From: Lineus longissimus
Taxonomy: Eukaryota; Nemertea; Pilidiophora; Heteronemertea; Lineidae
Length of the DNA stretch: 64,000 nucleotides
Direction: 5' to 3'
Assembly (NCBI RefSeq): GCF_910592395.1
Contig: NC_088308.1
Coordinates: 2,854,001 to 2,918,000 of the forward strand
Shown: positions 10,201-23,486 of the stretch, in pieces
Position numbering within the stretch: the stretch's first letter is position 1
Layout of the letters: every line of letters starts with the position of its first letter
The notes under the pieces: model-generated
What the model was told of the DNA's origin: nothing
The model's input: the letters and a program-made list of their open reading frames with translations, nothing else
Databases searched by the model: none
Translations under genes and position numbers: made by a program

Positions 10201-12940
10201 AGGTTAGCACTGCCAAAGGTTATAAGACACGCATGCAAAATGGACCATTCCTAAATAGCAATCTACAGACTTGCCTCGGGAATACGATACAAATACATGG
10301 CACATGCTTGTCATGTTACAATGAATTGTGCCAGAGACATGACGAAAATTGCAGAATAAAAATATTTCTACTTTGAAAACATTCCAGAAGACACAAGTGC
10401 GAATGGTCATGCATCGCCAACACTTTATCGACTGCAGCGTACCATAGGCCCAACACTTGTTCATGCTTTGGTAAACGAACATGCTATTTCCCAACAAGTG
10501 TGGAAAAACAAAGAAAAGCGACAATGGTGTACGGTTATTAGTACAGCAAAGTAAGACGATGCGAAAAACGGGGTTGGGGCCACAAAATGCACATACTGTA
10601 GAGAATCTTTCCGCATGCAATTAGGTCCCGGTCCAAAAGAGCTGAAAGGACAAACGTGTTATAGTGTGGAGAAGTCATGCATACTTCATGCTATTCCATC
10701 TGAAGAGAAACTAACATTCAACTTCATGGAATGTTCAAGCTTCCGGTATGAGGCAAAGTAGAGGCAAAAAGGAGGATACGAATTCATTTTTGATATCGTC
10801 ATTGTATACAGAGTTTTCAGTATAACCGATTTTTACTTCTCCTTAGACTTTGTTAAATAATGGACCACTAGATATCAATAACCACTTGTACAATTGCTCG
10901 AGCACATAACATTGACAAAAAGTAACATTTGAAACATATGATTGTCATCGTTTGTAATTTGATGAGATATCATTGTAAGTCAAGCTTGAATCGAATCCAA
11001 TGAATCTCTCTAACATTGTTTATTGCCAGTTGTTTGACATGTTGTTGTGGTATTCACCAGCTGTTTTCTAGTGCATGATGTCTATTTTCATCCCTGGGGC
11101 CCCCTTCGCCAGATGGTCCCAAAATGATAAGGGATTTCTCGTACGATTCCTTGTACTCAACCAGACCAGATGGTGAAGACTCCCTCAGGAAGTCTGCTCA
11201 ATGTAATGGTTCTGAACCATGCACTGCCACACTTTACTTTTAATGGATTTCAACCAAATTGAATTCCAATTGATGGAACTGATGAAATTAGGAGTGGTTT
11301 TGGTCATTACTCTGATCCAATAACCCATCCTCATGGACCCTACTGTTCGGACGTACCTTAAACTGATTTACTAAGGGACTGCCTATTGGATTCAGAGGCA
11401 TGTTGGCCATTACAAATTTGACAGAATGCCTTTCGGTTTCTGTAGCATATTGGCCATTATCAATTTGCTAGGATACCTTTTAGTTCAGCCTGTTTGTAGA
11501 CATACCATAACAAGTGCTTTATACCCTAGTTGAACAAGACATGCAGACAAGGCAACAACATGACTGTTAGAAATGAAACAGCATGCTTTATGCATCCAAA
11601 CAGGCTGAGAAAAGTCAGAGATTAAAGATACTGAAGGAGAAAATAGTGTAATTTGTCCTCTGTATACAACTTTTACTCAAATTGAAGGTGAATTTAGAAG
11701 GGCGCACAGCACCCTGCCCACTATAAGTGCTCCCCGCCTTTTTTCAGAAGAGCTAAGGCATTTTCTATCTCAGAAGGGTGCTTCCCTGCCCTTATTCTCA
11801 GTTGATCCTAAATTCGTCAGATGCTTTTTACCCCGAGCAGCCTCCTTTGCTTGTCTCCATTTGCCAAATACCTTGTGTGATAGAGAAAAGTCCATCAATG
11901 TACTACTTACAATTGGGGTTTCTCATTGTAGTACACGGGGTACTACCATGTGGCCTACACATCGACTGATTAACCTGTTGGTAATCAGAACATATTTGGT
12001 TATACATCGATCTGAATTTGGAATTTTCGCAAAGAAAGTTGGGGTCGATAGAGGGGAGTCACAACATAAATCTATCCTGGGATTTGTGGTGTCTGTGTGA
12101 CCTGTAATGCAGAAATACGAAGCGATTATGAGGGCTTGCAGGCTGTGTAGATGTTATCAAATTCTGTGCTTGAATTTCTTGCAACTGAATTGTTACTCTT
12201 TTTGCAAACATTGTTTTGTGCCTCAGAGAGTGGTGTGCCAGATTATTCTTAATAATTGTCACAAACAGCACAATTGAAACTTCAGAGTTGATGACATAGT
12301 GTTGTTCTTCAGCAACTGGTTGATTCAAGCAAGTATTGAGAACACCATTGCACGGTCTTTAAATGGAAGAGGTTACAGCACTCTCTGAGATCATTTTGTG
12401 AAACAAGCTACAAATGCTTTCAGTTTGAAGACCACATACATGTATCTTGAAAAGTTCCATTTCAGATGGAAGCACAGTCAACAATTTTTGGATGTGTTGC
12501 ATGTGATCGACCGAAAGGATGCTAAATGGATCAAAATGACCTTCAGAACTGTTCTACCTTTTCCTTTATAACCAAATGAACAGTTGATCAGATACAAGCA
12601 CTGCCTCACTCATGTTATCAACTCCCTGGTTTGAAGGTACATATCAAACACTGCAGTCTTCAACTCTTTGGATTGAAGCCTCTTTTTGCATATTTTATAG
12701 GGTCATCTAAAACTCCAAGAGGATAAAGATTTCGGTGACACAATGCTGGTATCTGATCAATAGGATGTTGGGGATCAGGAGCAGATGTTGAGGGTGACGT
12801 CTGCTTGTTTATCTGAAATCAAGACAGGATACTGATTAGTTTTTTGAAGGGAGTTCTACTAGTAAATGAACAAAATGTTATGAGGCTACCAAAGAGCAAA
12901 ACTGGAGAGTCAGACCAGTATGAATAGGATTTGATATCTC
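7231..12940. other. Long stretch with no supported gene
   Basis: Many short frames but no convincing exon. The least bad are a - strand frame ending at a good donor near 8727 (NVTVVTVFYLTQSSTIQVFF) and a - strand frame at 12323-12086 with a fair acceptor but a poor GTCACA donor. The 138-codon - strand frame at 10620-10204 has erratic, Cys- and Phe-rich composition typical of chance. No transposon ends were recognised. Confidence 0.45.
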
Positions 12941-12950
12941 ACTCTGGGTA

Positions 12951-13713
12951 CATTACCAGCTATTGCGGGCCTAGCACACTCTGTTTTGAATAGAGGGAGA
13001 CTCCATCATTCCTATTGTTTGAGATTGGAAAGGTGTGAATTAATCTGGCAATTAGCCTCCTGTGCATTGGTACATACAAACACTAAAATGTTTGGTTTTT
13101 GCTGATTTAGGGTCAAATAAATCAGCCAAAAGTTTTGAAAGCTTCACAAATTATTGTTGCAAGGAAGTACTTTATGATAGTTTGCGAAATTTTGATTAAT
13201 TCTAGGTGGAAAGTAATATTTTTCGCATATTTGTTGGGAAAAAAAATTGAAAATCCTCCAATTTTCAACCCCCCTATGGACACTATGAATTTTTCTCCAA
13301 TAAAGCTGAAATCTTGGGAATATAATCCTAAGAGTTATATCAACCACGTCTGAAGTCGGGAGTTTGTATCAAATGTATAGTTTCGGAGCTAGCGCAGCTA
13401 GAAAAGCCCCCAAAATCCACTTTCTCAGGAATTTACACTACGGGCTACGAGTGAAGCATTACAGATTTACCAAAATTTTCAACCTATAGATGGACACATC
13501 GAATTTCCATCCAAATCACTCCAAATTTTGCCAGTAAATACCTAGACATATATAGAATTGTGTCAGAAGTCGGGAGTTGGGATTATTTTAACACCCCGCC
13601 CAAAAAGCCAACTTTATTGATATTTCCTATGCATTTTCCATTAGGCTTGCCAGGACCAATTAAGCAGGTGCACTAATTGGCTTAATTGGCTAGGCCCGCA
13701 ATAGCTGGTAATG
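12951..13713. mobile_element. 763-base element with perfect 25-base terminal inverted repeats
   Basis: Positions 12951-12975 (cattaccagctattgcggg...) and 13689-13713 are exact reverse complements over 25 bases. The interior has two diverged copies of a block with 'ttttcaacc...atggacac' and 'gtcagaagtcgggagtt', about 212 bases apart. No transposase frame is present, so it is non-autonomous. I could not identify a target-site duplication, so the superfamily is unknown. Confidence 0.75.
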
Positions 13714-14231
13714 AGTGATTTTGTGAAAGCTCGCGAAGAGCTTCAGGTTTGGCCTAGATTTCAGATACCTCCTTTTGGTCTTTGGTCAGACAAGTGGAAC
13801 TGTATCAGTATTTATGGTATGATATCATAAATGTGAAAAATAAATAAAGAACAGCAGTAATGTCTTGGCAATCAACTAAGTTTGACTCCTCAAAACAGAT
13901 TAAAGGTGGAGAATTTATTGCAGAGATATCCAAATTGTTCAAAATAGTATTGGGAAAACATAATTAAGAGGACAGAGTATAATCAAGTACATAAAATGCT
14001 CCAAATAAAACCAAGTCAAATGATGAACACAGCATGGGTAAAATCAATCATAGGGTAATGAAAATACATAATTGAAATACATATCAAAAATGCTCAAGAT
14101 TCCGTGACAATCTCATGCACATTCATGCACATGCTTCCAACTCTGTAACCAAAATCAACCAGGACAAAAACACCAACAAGCTGAAGTTTTTCCAAGCAAT
14201 CAATGTTTTCCAAAAACCTTTAGGGTATTAA

Positions 14232-14369
14232 TCATAAGGAAATGAATGTGGTACAATTAGAGCACCAGCACAATGATACCTTCTCTGCGCATTGAATGCA
14301 AGCCAGCTCTTCTACACTGTATGGGCTATAACTGTACAAGCACTATAATTGTACCACATCTCCTTATGA
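14232..14369. mobile_element. Hairpin MITE, 138 bases
   Basis: The left end tcataaggaaatgaatgtgg and the following tacaatta pair with taattgtaccacatctcctt at the right end, over about 27 bases with one 3-base gap. No coding content. Confidence 0.55.
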
Positions 14370-17180
14370 ACTAAGCTCTGAAGCTGCAACACAAATAAAG
14401 GAATCTTTAAGATTATGCTATCCAGTTTTACACATGCAAGAAATGGCCAATATCAATCTTTGACTTGAGAAATAAAAGCATGATCCTTTTTCTCAACACT
14501 CTCCGATCCTCACCAACATAAATGACCAATTTGCTCAAAAACATATTTTCCTTCCAACTACTACAACACTTACGAAAGCTACAATGCTGCAAGGAAGGAA
14601 GTGATATGCAACCAAAGTAATTTCTGAAAACACTTTGTGTTGGATTGTTTTGAACACTAGCTGCATTCATTTTGATACGCATGTATGAAAGGGATTCTAA
14701 CCACCAACCAATTGGGGTGCGATCACATGCACATACCCCATGCTCTAACACCACCTTACACCACAACCATGCAATAAGGAATGCAACCATGGAACTGGAG
14801 CACAACATAATGAAACAAAGACCCAGGGGATGTTATTGACATGAATATTTTAATCAGATTTGTTCAGATTTTGGAAATATTATACCATGGGAATTCATGA
14901 AATTTATACAGAAAGAAAACCATCTATTTTATCTTTTTTTGATCTTGTTTCATTCGTCCCAAAGTGAACTGATTATGTGTGAACTTCTGGCTGCAGAAAA
15001 ATCCAGTGTTGTTTTGTCAAATTACAACAAAGGATTGTGGTGAAATGATATCTCTGATCAGCGATCAGCGATCCTTGTTGAAGGTACATATGTACTTGTG
15101 ATGATCATCGCAAATGAGAAATTTTTGTTGCATGTGTCATGAGTGCAGGTCAAAGCAACAAAAATCGCTCATTCACGGGTGTTTTCTGGGACCCACTAAT
15201 CACGCCAACCATGCAGCTTTCCATAACATTCATGCACAAGGTCCACCTTCTCTTCAAATCAAGACCACAGTGAACATATCCCAAAACAGTACAGCTAACG
15301 ACAAGATATTATGAAAAATACTAGATAAGGCGTCACAGCATATACAATTTTTATTTTATGTACCATTGGACTTTTAAAAGCACATATCACTTGATTTTTG
15401 AAATCGTAGATATGCAGTTTTGGGATTTGTCCATTATAACCAACTATGGCAGTGCTAAGTTTCCAATTCTGATAAAACAAAATATAGAAGACATCAGCAA
15501 TTCATTATGTAATGAACTGCTCAGAATATCAAGAATCACATGTTATTTATGGTCCCTGCATAACAGAGGACAACAAGATCAACACACCATAACGATACTA
15601 TGATAATTATCTTCTTAGCTGACAAATTTACTGCTTCCGTCCTCTTTTGTTCAACGATCATTAAAAGTACCTTTTGTGATGCAACAAAAAGGTGCATTTG
15701 GCCAACATCAGTAATTAGGTGAAAATGAAACTGCCTCCATTCCTTTTGAAGAACTCATCCATATTTAGACACAAAAATATCTGCACTACTGTTCAGCTGA
15801 TCCCATGACAAGCACAGATGCTGATGACCCATCAGACAGGACAGAAAACACTCCCCTTACAACCCAACAGTAGTTAAACTCCTATTTGTTTCTCATTAGT
15901 AGAATTAATGAAGCAAAACTACTGCCGTAAAACAACTGTAAGCTGCAAAACCTGAATTGACCTTCACAGAAGGTCAGGGTACAGAAGAATAGATGCTGGA
16001 CTCTTGTCACACAACTCAAGAAGATAGTTAACTGTCCATTATCCATGCATGCGGGAGCAAATTGGTTATATATAAAGCCCCCCCCCCCTTATGACAATAT
16101 GTGATGAATGTATTCCATGGTGATAATGAAACCATGTGAGTCGGTACCTGAGGGGCTTCAGGAAGTGACAATTATATCACATATCCTCTGTCTCTACATC
16201 TCACTTATAGGATATCCACAGACATACATCATATTGTAAGGCAAGGACTAAGTACAAATTAACACCATTCAGGCAGAACATATGACTTCATAACGTATTT
16301 GAAAATCTCTCAGAGTTCCCGGTGCAAGGTATCTTAAGGCAAGTGACATCCAAGGACAACACTATGTATTAGCATGATTGGTGAAAGCATTATGGTGGTA
16401 ATTGTTGACACGGCCCTGCTGAAGAATACTAATCATCTTCATTCTCAGTTCCTCTCTCTCCTCATCGCTCATTCGAACATATGAAACTTTTATGAACTGC
16501 TCTCAGGATTCGCCACCTTGTTCTCATCATGAATAATATTCATAAATATTCTTGAAAGATTGCGTTTTGAATACTTGCACATAATTATTACGTTTTGTCC
16601 TAACCTCGGACGTTGTGCTTTCGCTCAGTAATAGAGCAGGATCATAGACCACACCTTTTTAGCAACACCTTCAAAATGGCAGTCTGGTCAAAAGTAACAC
16701 CCCTCCACAAGCAACATAGCATTGTAAATTGCAAATGTACTTTCACAGCTCCAAAGAAATCTGAACTCAATCAATTGTTCTGGAGAATTCTAAGCAATGA
16801 AGCCCACTTAAGTGCCACTGGCCAGAGGTGTCCTTGGCAACCCTAACTCACTTATATGCTGTCCAAGGAAATTACACTGATTACTATGAAGTTGGCCATT
16901 AATGGCAGGTTAAGGCAAAGATAAACTGATTATGCTGAAACATGGTGGTGACATGATGGGCCACAATGAACATGCTGGAATCTTTCTTGGCTGGTGAAAC
17001 TGAGGAACAAGGAACAAGGAATTTATTTGATGCATTTAAATGAAATGGCCAGGGCCATTGTGCTCACCTCATGTGGAGGAAAGATGGATAAAGAGCATGG
17101 TATTGTGTCATGTAGTGTTAGGTTTGATGTAGGTCCAAGCAATTACAATTTCCCCAAAATGGCCAATTTACAGTACATTC
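14370..17180. other. No recognised gene
   Basis: Contains a run of about 13 C at 16078-16091. The 126-codon - strand frame at 14808-14428 has no flanking splice sites and erratic composition. Nothing else is supported. Confidence 0.4.
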
Positions 17181-18082
17181 GACCTATGTGACCTTGAAAA
17201 GTAAGTCAATCAAAGAAGACCCGGGTGACACATTGAATGGTTGTTAGAATTAGATGTACCTATGATATAAAATTGGTGCCAATCGGGCAAGTCATTACTA
17301 TGAATAATGGCATTTTGAAGAATTTAGGATTTGGCCCCCTCCCTGGAGGCCAAACGGCAAATCAGATCGCACCAAACTTCGGTACCTGAGATCACCTGAC
17401 CAAGGGGTACATGTGTACTTAATTTGTGATCAATAGTCATTGCAGTTAAGAAATGTGCCATAGTTACGGTCTGAAGGCGAATTTACGCCATTTGACCTCT
17501 GTGACCTTGACAAGAAGGTCAAATTAAAAACCTGTGTGACATATACTGTATGGTGGTTAGATGTACCCATGATATCAAATTGGTGGCAATCGGGCAAGAA
17601 GTTAAGGAATAATCACATTTTTAAGGTTTTTGGATTTTGCCCCCTGGTGGTCAAGTGGTGAATCATATTGGACCAAACTTCGGTCCCTGAGATCACCTGA
17701 CTAAGGGGTAAATGTGTACCACATTTGGTATCAATAGTCATTGCAGTTTAGAAATGTGCCATCGTTACGGTACATCCTAACGGCCAATTTACACCATTTG
17801 ACCTCTGTGACCTTGAAAAGGAGGTCAAATCAAAAACCCGGAGGATATATGATGCACCTTTGCTAGAAGTACCTACCATATTTTTTTCAAAATTTCCCGA
17901 CTACAATTAAGGGAGATATTGCATATTTTCACTTTTAACGTTTGGCCCCCTGGTGGCCAAACCATGAAACGAATCGGACCGAAACTTGGTCTCCAAGGTG
18001 TCATTACATAAGGGTACATGTGTACCAAGTTTCAACTCAATAGCTCTAACAGTTACGAAACGTGCCCTGCTAACGGACAACG

Positions 18083-18168
<86 letters not shown>

Positions 18169-18220
18169 ACGACGGACGCCACGGTATGGGATAAGCTCAC
18201 CTCTGCTAAGAGGTGAGCTA
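17181..18220. mobile_element. Three-unit repeat ending in (GAC)n and a hairpin
   Basis: Units begin with 'gacctctgtgaccttgaaaa'-type sequence at 17181, 17494 and 17800 (spacing 313 and 306). Each contains a 'ttggccccctggtggccaaa'-type palindrome and an 'aaggggtacatgtgtac' block. The third unit runs into the (GAC)n tract and ends in a hairpin: agctcacctct (18194-18204), loop gcta, agaggtgagct (18209-18219). Related ends at 43683-43860 and 60885-60995 make this a dispersed family with a conserved 3' hairpin. Hairpin-ended repeats of this kind occur in several marine invertebrates; the transposition class is not evident. Confidence 0.7.
18083..18178. repeat. (GAC)n microsatellite
   Basis: An almost uninterrupted trinucleotide tract of about 30 repeats. 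The poly-Arg frames it opens on both strands are artefacts. Confidence 0.97.
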
Positions 18221-20239
18221 AAAATGGTACACTTTCAATCAGATGAGGGGTGAGATCAGATATCATGCTGTCAGTAATGTAAACCATCATGTGTGTGAGT
18301 GTTATCTCCACGGTTTTGTCAAAAACTACAGGCCTTGTACCCCATCAAATAGGAAGCATATCAACGGAGAACAATTTCTTTGAAACCTGTGTTACCATGC
18401 AACCAACAAGAAAGGAAGTCAACATCGATTGTTTGACATGTTTGAGGTCAAGTCAGGGGTGTAAAAAACTATCCTGAAATGCCACATTTTTCGAAAAGGA
18501 AATAAAAGAAGTGTGATATATAAAGCACTGATGATGATGGGAAAGTAAACTACAAAATCTGTCAGAAAATTATCAGCGATATGCCGCTATAGATAACACA
18601 AGTAGTTCCATAGAAAGTTTCTAGATGTCTCTACCATTCCCCTATCGCAGCTGCGATCTCATGTCATACTATGACATTGAGAATAAACCGGACTCTATTG
18701 ACGGGTTTCACGCAGAATGATCAAGAGTCTCTTGATGCGGAATAGACTTTCAAGAGGATGAGCCATCTGGCTGCTGAGGTATGAGTAGGACTATACACGG
18801 CATGGTGTTATCTGTATGGCAACATGACTGTGCTCAGTATCGAAGCCAATACAAATTCACAAGAAAGATGGCCAAGCAGTTTGATGTGAAATTGTAAAAT
18901 GTTTTTGGGATTGCACACTAATCGGAAACATTCTTTATCAGAGTACATGGTGTATGGTTCAATGACATATCCCAAAGACAGTTTAGCTTCCTGGGTTTAT
19001 TTCTTTTCTTTCTAATGTTAGGTTATTCCAGAAGACAGTGACCAATACCAAGAATAAAGACTACAGTCTTTAATAATTCGCTAAAACCCACTCCCAAGTA
19101 GCCTTCTAAGAAAGATTAAGAACAGCTTTGTCTCGACTTGCCAAATTACAATATGCCTTCAAAAGACTTACTTATTCATATGTTATTGTAAGTTGCAAGA
19201 TAACTATCCAAGCAGAAGGGTCATAATCCTCTTCTCCTACAATGGGATTTTACAAATCATCTCCAGAGGGACCAGAGCTCACAACAAGGATCAAGAGTCC
19301 CATTTTGTCTGGGCTTGTTCACAGTTGAAACGTGAAAATGACATTTTTTACATCAGAAATTGTTTTCCCTTGTTCTTCAAATGGTGCATTCTCTTTTACA
19401 ACTTACTAAGCCAACATTTGTGACTTAATTTTTTTATTCGAAAAACCGAAAGAACTTTATGAAGAAGCTATATTGCAGGCAGTCAGCCAAAATAAAAATC
19501 ATGAAAATCATGAATTTTTTTACAATTGGTGAACAACTGTAGTTATGGCACACAAGAAGACCCAGAATTGATTAGCTGTCACACCTAGTGATGCATGTCA
19601 TCCGTCTTCAACACAAAATTACATCAAATTCTAACCATAACGTTCAATCACCTCCCATCACCTTGGAAAAAAGCTCCCCTAATTGAACTATTGATGTTTT
19701 TCATCAAGGTGCCGGAACGAGGGTATTACTCGGAAACTTGATGTCACGCACAACTTATATGTGCCATCAAAGACATTTGCTACTTTAAGTCATGATGGAG
19801 ATGATGTCTGATGTCGGGCACAAAGGATCAGTATTCACATATGCTTGAAACATGCCAAGTGGATTTTGGAGTGCACGATTCTGAGGAGTTTGGTTTCAAA
19901 AAGTGTTGTCAATTTTCAAATTAGTCGTTGATTGAGAAAAAGACAAGAAATTGCCATGATGTTGTCGTTTTTTTTTGGATAAAATCTCATTCCGAACTGT
20001 AACCTGAGGTCGCGAACATTTTACAGTGTCTCTCATAATGTTATTTTCACAATAAGATGAGCCCATAACAGCATAATCATTGATTATTTAAACTGTTGTT
20101 GTGTTTGTGTCTCCGTTACAAATCCCAACGGACGCCTGTTGCAAAATCATCTTCTGCTGAATTCCCTTCAGACGGATTATTAATTTGATAAATGCAGTAT
20201 CGCTGATTGCTTTGTCGAGACATTCAGGGATAATTTGTT
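18221..20239. other. No recognised gene
   Basis: Scattered A/T runs and short frames. A GAG-GTATGA donor-like site at 18778 has no matching acceptor. Nothing supported. Confidence 0.4.
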
Positions 20240-20261
20240 CTGATATGAAATTTCATATCAG
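20240..20261. repeat. Perfect 22-base palindrome
   Basis: ctgatatgaaa (20240-20250) is followed directly by its exact reverse complement, with no loop. It could be a dimeric protein-binding site or chance. Confidence 0.6.
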
Positions 20262-20390
20262 TTTTTAACAACTTTATAAAACGTTTAATGATACCCTAAA
20301 GACTAAAGGATTAACAAATGAAGGCCCAACTAAGATGAAGTAGCAGCATTATGAAATATTGATGTCAGCATGTTCAAAATCATTGTTTAC

Positions 20391-20498
20391 CTCCTACAAA
20401 ACATATCCTACCAACAGGTTTTTTAAGCATGGTTGCTTCACGAACACCCATTTCATCGAACGTTCTTTTTGTTTTAGATGATGCACTGGAAGCCCATT
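20391..20498 (-). CDS. Candidate internal exon, phase 1-1, 35 full codons
   Basis: The block follows a fair acceptor (GTTTTGATATGTCAG) and ends at GGAG-GTAAAC. In phase 1 it reads TGG GCT TCC ... GTA GGA, with a balanced, charged composition (TKRTFDEMGVREATMLKK, then PVGRICFVG). The overlapping 85-codon frame in another register has less convincing composition. The phase matches the 21374-21418 candidate upstream. No domain is recognised. Confidence 0.27.
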
Positions 20499-20499
20499 C

Positions 20500-21373
20500 T
20501 GACATATCAAAACATGGAACATTGACATGTATGTCATCATCGCACCATCACACATGCCGCAGCCTCTTCCACGATGATTTGTGACGACTCTGACAGTGCA
20601 ATTATACCTATCTTGCGCGATATTGAGGCAGGTTGATATTTGCCAAGACAAGCCAAATCCTCAATCACACATTGCCAAATGTTGACCTTGTACTGCCATG
20701 CATTGAGGACAGAAACTTAGATACATTTACGTCTAATCGACAGCTTCCCAAGTCTTCAGTTGGCAGGCTGCATGATTTCGTGCTTGCATGCAGAAGTGGG
20801 TAGGGTTATATTGGTTAGATAACATATTATTACTCCAAGACAATGTCAATAATTTGTGATATAACATTGTGAGCAAGCATTTTCATGTCTCCTATTCATC
20901 CCATGTATGCAGAGCAGAAAGATGAAATGGTAATATTGGTTCCAAAACATCTTGGTTACAATGTTTCAATTTCATATTATGGATTATGTATTGGACCGGT
21001 ACAACCCTGCTCAAGAGGCAGGAAGACCTCAAAAGTGAATCTTGGACCATGAATATATGAACCTAGCAAAATTGTATGAAAAAAATCTCTGGCCCAAAAG
21101 CCACTGAGTCATAAATTATAATGAACACATTGACTGAATAATTTCATTTACATATTTCAGATTGTATGCTTTCAAAAGAGAAGATGCTCCTGCCATCCCC
21201 TTAGCCGGACCACAACAAAGCCATGCATCTCCCATGTGAAACACATGCAAATATGCCTAGTTATGCATGCTGGGATCCTTCAAAGTGACCACACCACACC
21301 CATGCAGACTTGGGGCCAACCAGTTCAGGACATCAGGGCATGCACTGGAATTCACAATCAAATTCAACATTAC
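20500..21373. other. Probable non-coding stretch
   Basis: If the flanking - strand exons are real, this is an intron. Nothing else is recognised. Confidence 0.3.
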
Positions 21374-21418
21374 CTGATAAGTTGAAATCGACATCAATGC
21401 CATCGTAACTCCAAAATC
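21374..21418 (-). CDS. Candidate 45-base exon
   Basis: It ends in a good donor (ATCAG-GTAATG). Phase 1 gives GFWSYDGIDVDFNLS-type sequence, which would join phase-correctly to 20391-20498. Phase 0 is also open, and there is an ATG in good context giving MALMSISTYQ, so this could instead be a first coding exon. The acceptor is weak. Confidence 0.2.
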
Positions 21419-21419
21419 C

Positions 21420-22790
21420 TCAAAATTCTATAATCCTTAAATTTGCTCGTTTCCACGGACACGCATCTACACGACAAGTATTTCACACTGTATTGTACGA
21501 AGTCTATAACGTAGGCCCGTGTTTAAACAACTGGTTCTATGTATAGACAGAACGCTGTGACATCTGTTCTAGCCTATGAAGTGAATGATGTACTAAGCTC
21601 GATGTAATACTATCCCACTCGATCAAGAACAACTGGCCGGACAAAGGACCCCAAGGTGGCCACAGACAAGATTGCATAAGCTCATCAATACATAATCACG
21701 GATATTCTATGCGGGATAATTAGGGATCGCTGTGATGTCATGGTGTGTCACACCGTCCCCGAGGACAACAAACAACCCAAATTGATCTCGATCATTGAAA
21801 AGAAATTGGATAATTTTACATGGATCATCTGAAGAAAACATGATCTTTATTTCATAAGATATTTATGCTTATACGTAACCATAATCATCTTTTCTTTTGA
21901 CAGAGTTTTGTTGGAAATTATCTCTTAAATTGAAAAGAGTTTAAATCCGGTCCGAATTTCAAAGGGTTCTTAAGTTTAGATAAGGTTTATACAACTAGCA
22001 GAATAATATTGTTTCATTTTATTATATCAGTAGAGAATATGATCAGACTTGAATTCAAACAAAAAATACTGAACTTATTTTATGAAATATTAAATTCAAT
22101 CTCAAATTCAAAGGATACTAAATCATAATTTCATATCAATAAAATACCATATATGACTGAGCTAAATAAGAAGCAGTGTTTCTTTATCCACTGCACAAAA
22201 ACGAAAAACCCACAAAGAAATAACTCAAAGGGTATTGATTGTAGACTTTGGAGTTTCAAAATTTTTTCATTTATTTTTGGATACAATCATAGATTTCTGC
22301 AATCCAGTTATGTGACATTGATCGATCCAAGGTGCCCTTCCTAGATTCAAATTCACACATGTTTACCTCAAAAAGCATGATAAAGACTAAAGGAGTTTTA
22401 TATTTTGAACTAGTCTTAGATGCTACTTGCCACGAGGGAATAGCATTGGAAGCATTTGACAAGCAATTATATAGCTAATTGCCCCAAGAGTAGTTACCCA
22501 CATAATTAGCCACAGCTAGATGGAAATCAATGATGACTGCAGCTTGGCCAAGACTGAAGAATGAACTATATCAACTATATTGGTTTTATGTCAGAAAATG
22601 TATAATTTACCACCACAATAAATGCTCATCAAGAGATTTCTTGAAACAAATTGTCAGATTCTTTCAGATTCTTTTCATTTTTTTTCATTTGGCTATCCAA
22701 CACTTTGCAATCAGTGTTGCCATTAATCCTTGGAATCCTTGCCACAATTTGCCCTAAACGAGTTAATTAATTTCTGTCAATCAAAAAAGC
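21420..22790. other. No gene; possible regulatory island near 21600-21780
   Basis: Around 21690-21760 the base composition is more complex than its flanks, with ataatcacgg, gggataattaggg and tgatgtca (CRE-like) motifs close together. Conservation would be needed to call it regulatory. The rest is AT-rich with nothing supported. Confidence 0.2.
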
Positions 22791-22794
22791 AGGG

Positions 22795-23060
22795 TCTTCT
22801 TATTTATAGCTCTTACCAAAGTTCAGAGAGACCATGGGAACAGCAGATCAATGATAAAATAAAGGGACCACTAGAATCTTTGACCACCAAAAACACCATC
22901 AGCCCTTAAAGAGTTAAAACCTGTCCGTCAAAAAAGCCATCCGGCCAAATTGTCCTCAACTGGGGTCTCCGTAATAGCTCTTCTCCAGGCTCTGAGAGAC
23001 CGCCGGAACTGCAGATCAATGGCGATTATTGGGAGCACTGGTCTCCTTGACCACCTATGA
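22795..23060. repeat. Two-copy degenerate tandem duplication, period about 168
   Basis: A block beginning gctcttaccaaagttcagag at 22809 recurs at 22977 as gctcttctccaggctctgag. Both copies go on through 'agcagatcaatg' / 'tgcagatcaatgg' and end in 'ttgaccacc'. Confidence 0.7.
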
Positions 23061-23486
23061 AGGAGGTTGCACGATAACACTTTGAGCAGCTGAAGCAGCT
23101 GAGCTAGAGTAATGATCTTGTGTGACCCCTGGCTATTTAGGAATGAGGCGGTTGAGGGAATCGGCAAGTGCAACGCAGTTCATTGAACCTTGTCACATTC
23201 CAGCAATTAACCAGGAGTGAAAATGCACAGCTCATCTTTTTATAGTCGCAGCTAAAAATGTCTCCAACCTAAGTGACAGACTTGGCTGAAAACGAGTAAT
23301 CATAAGCTTACAGTTGCAGTGTGACCATTTGTAAGCAGGAACCGAGTAACCAAATTTGGAGCCTCGCTCATCTAGACGCTCATACGCAGCAGCATTTCCT
23401 CATCCCCAGTAACACAATAGACAGCTTCTTAATCAAATAAAGCCTCTGTAGTGTACCGTAGAGGGTCAAATAATCTAATGGATTAC

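Noticed and set aside
10204-10620. 138-codon - strand frame
   Set aside because: Cys, Phe and His-rich with no splice sites; typical of chance frames in AT-rich DNA.
12059-12328. - strand frame reading AEEQHYVINSEVSIVL...
   Set aside because: Fairly protein-like, with an acceptable acceptor, but the only donor is GTCACA and the overlapping + strand is also open.
17907-18311. Poly-arginine open frames on both strands
   Set aside because: They are translations of the (GAC)n microsatellite.
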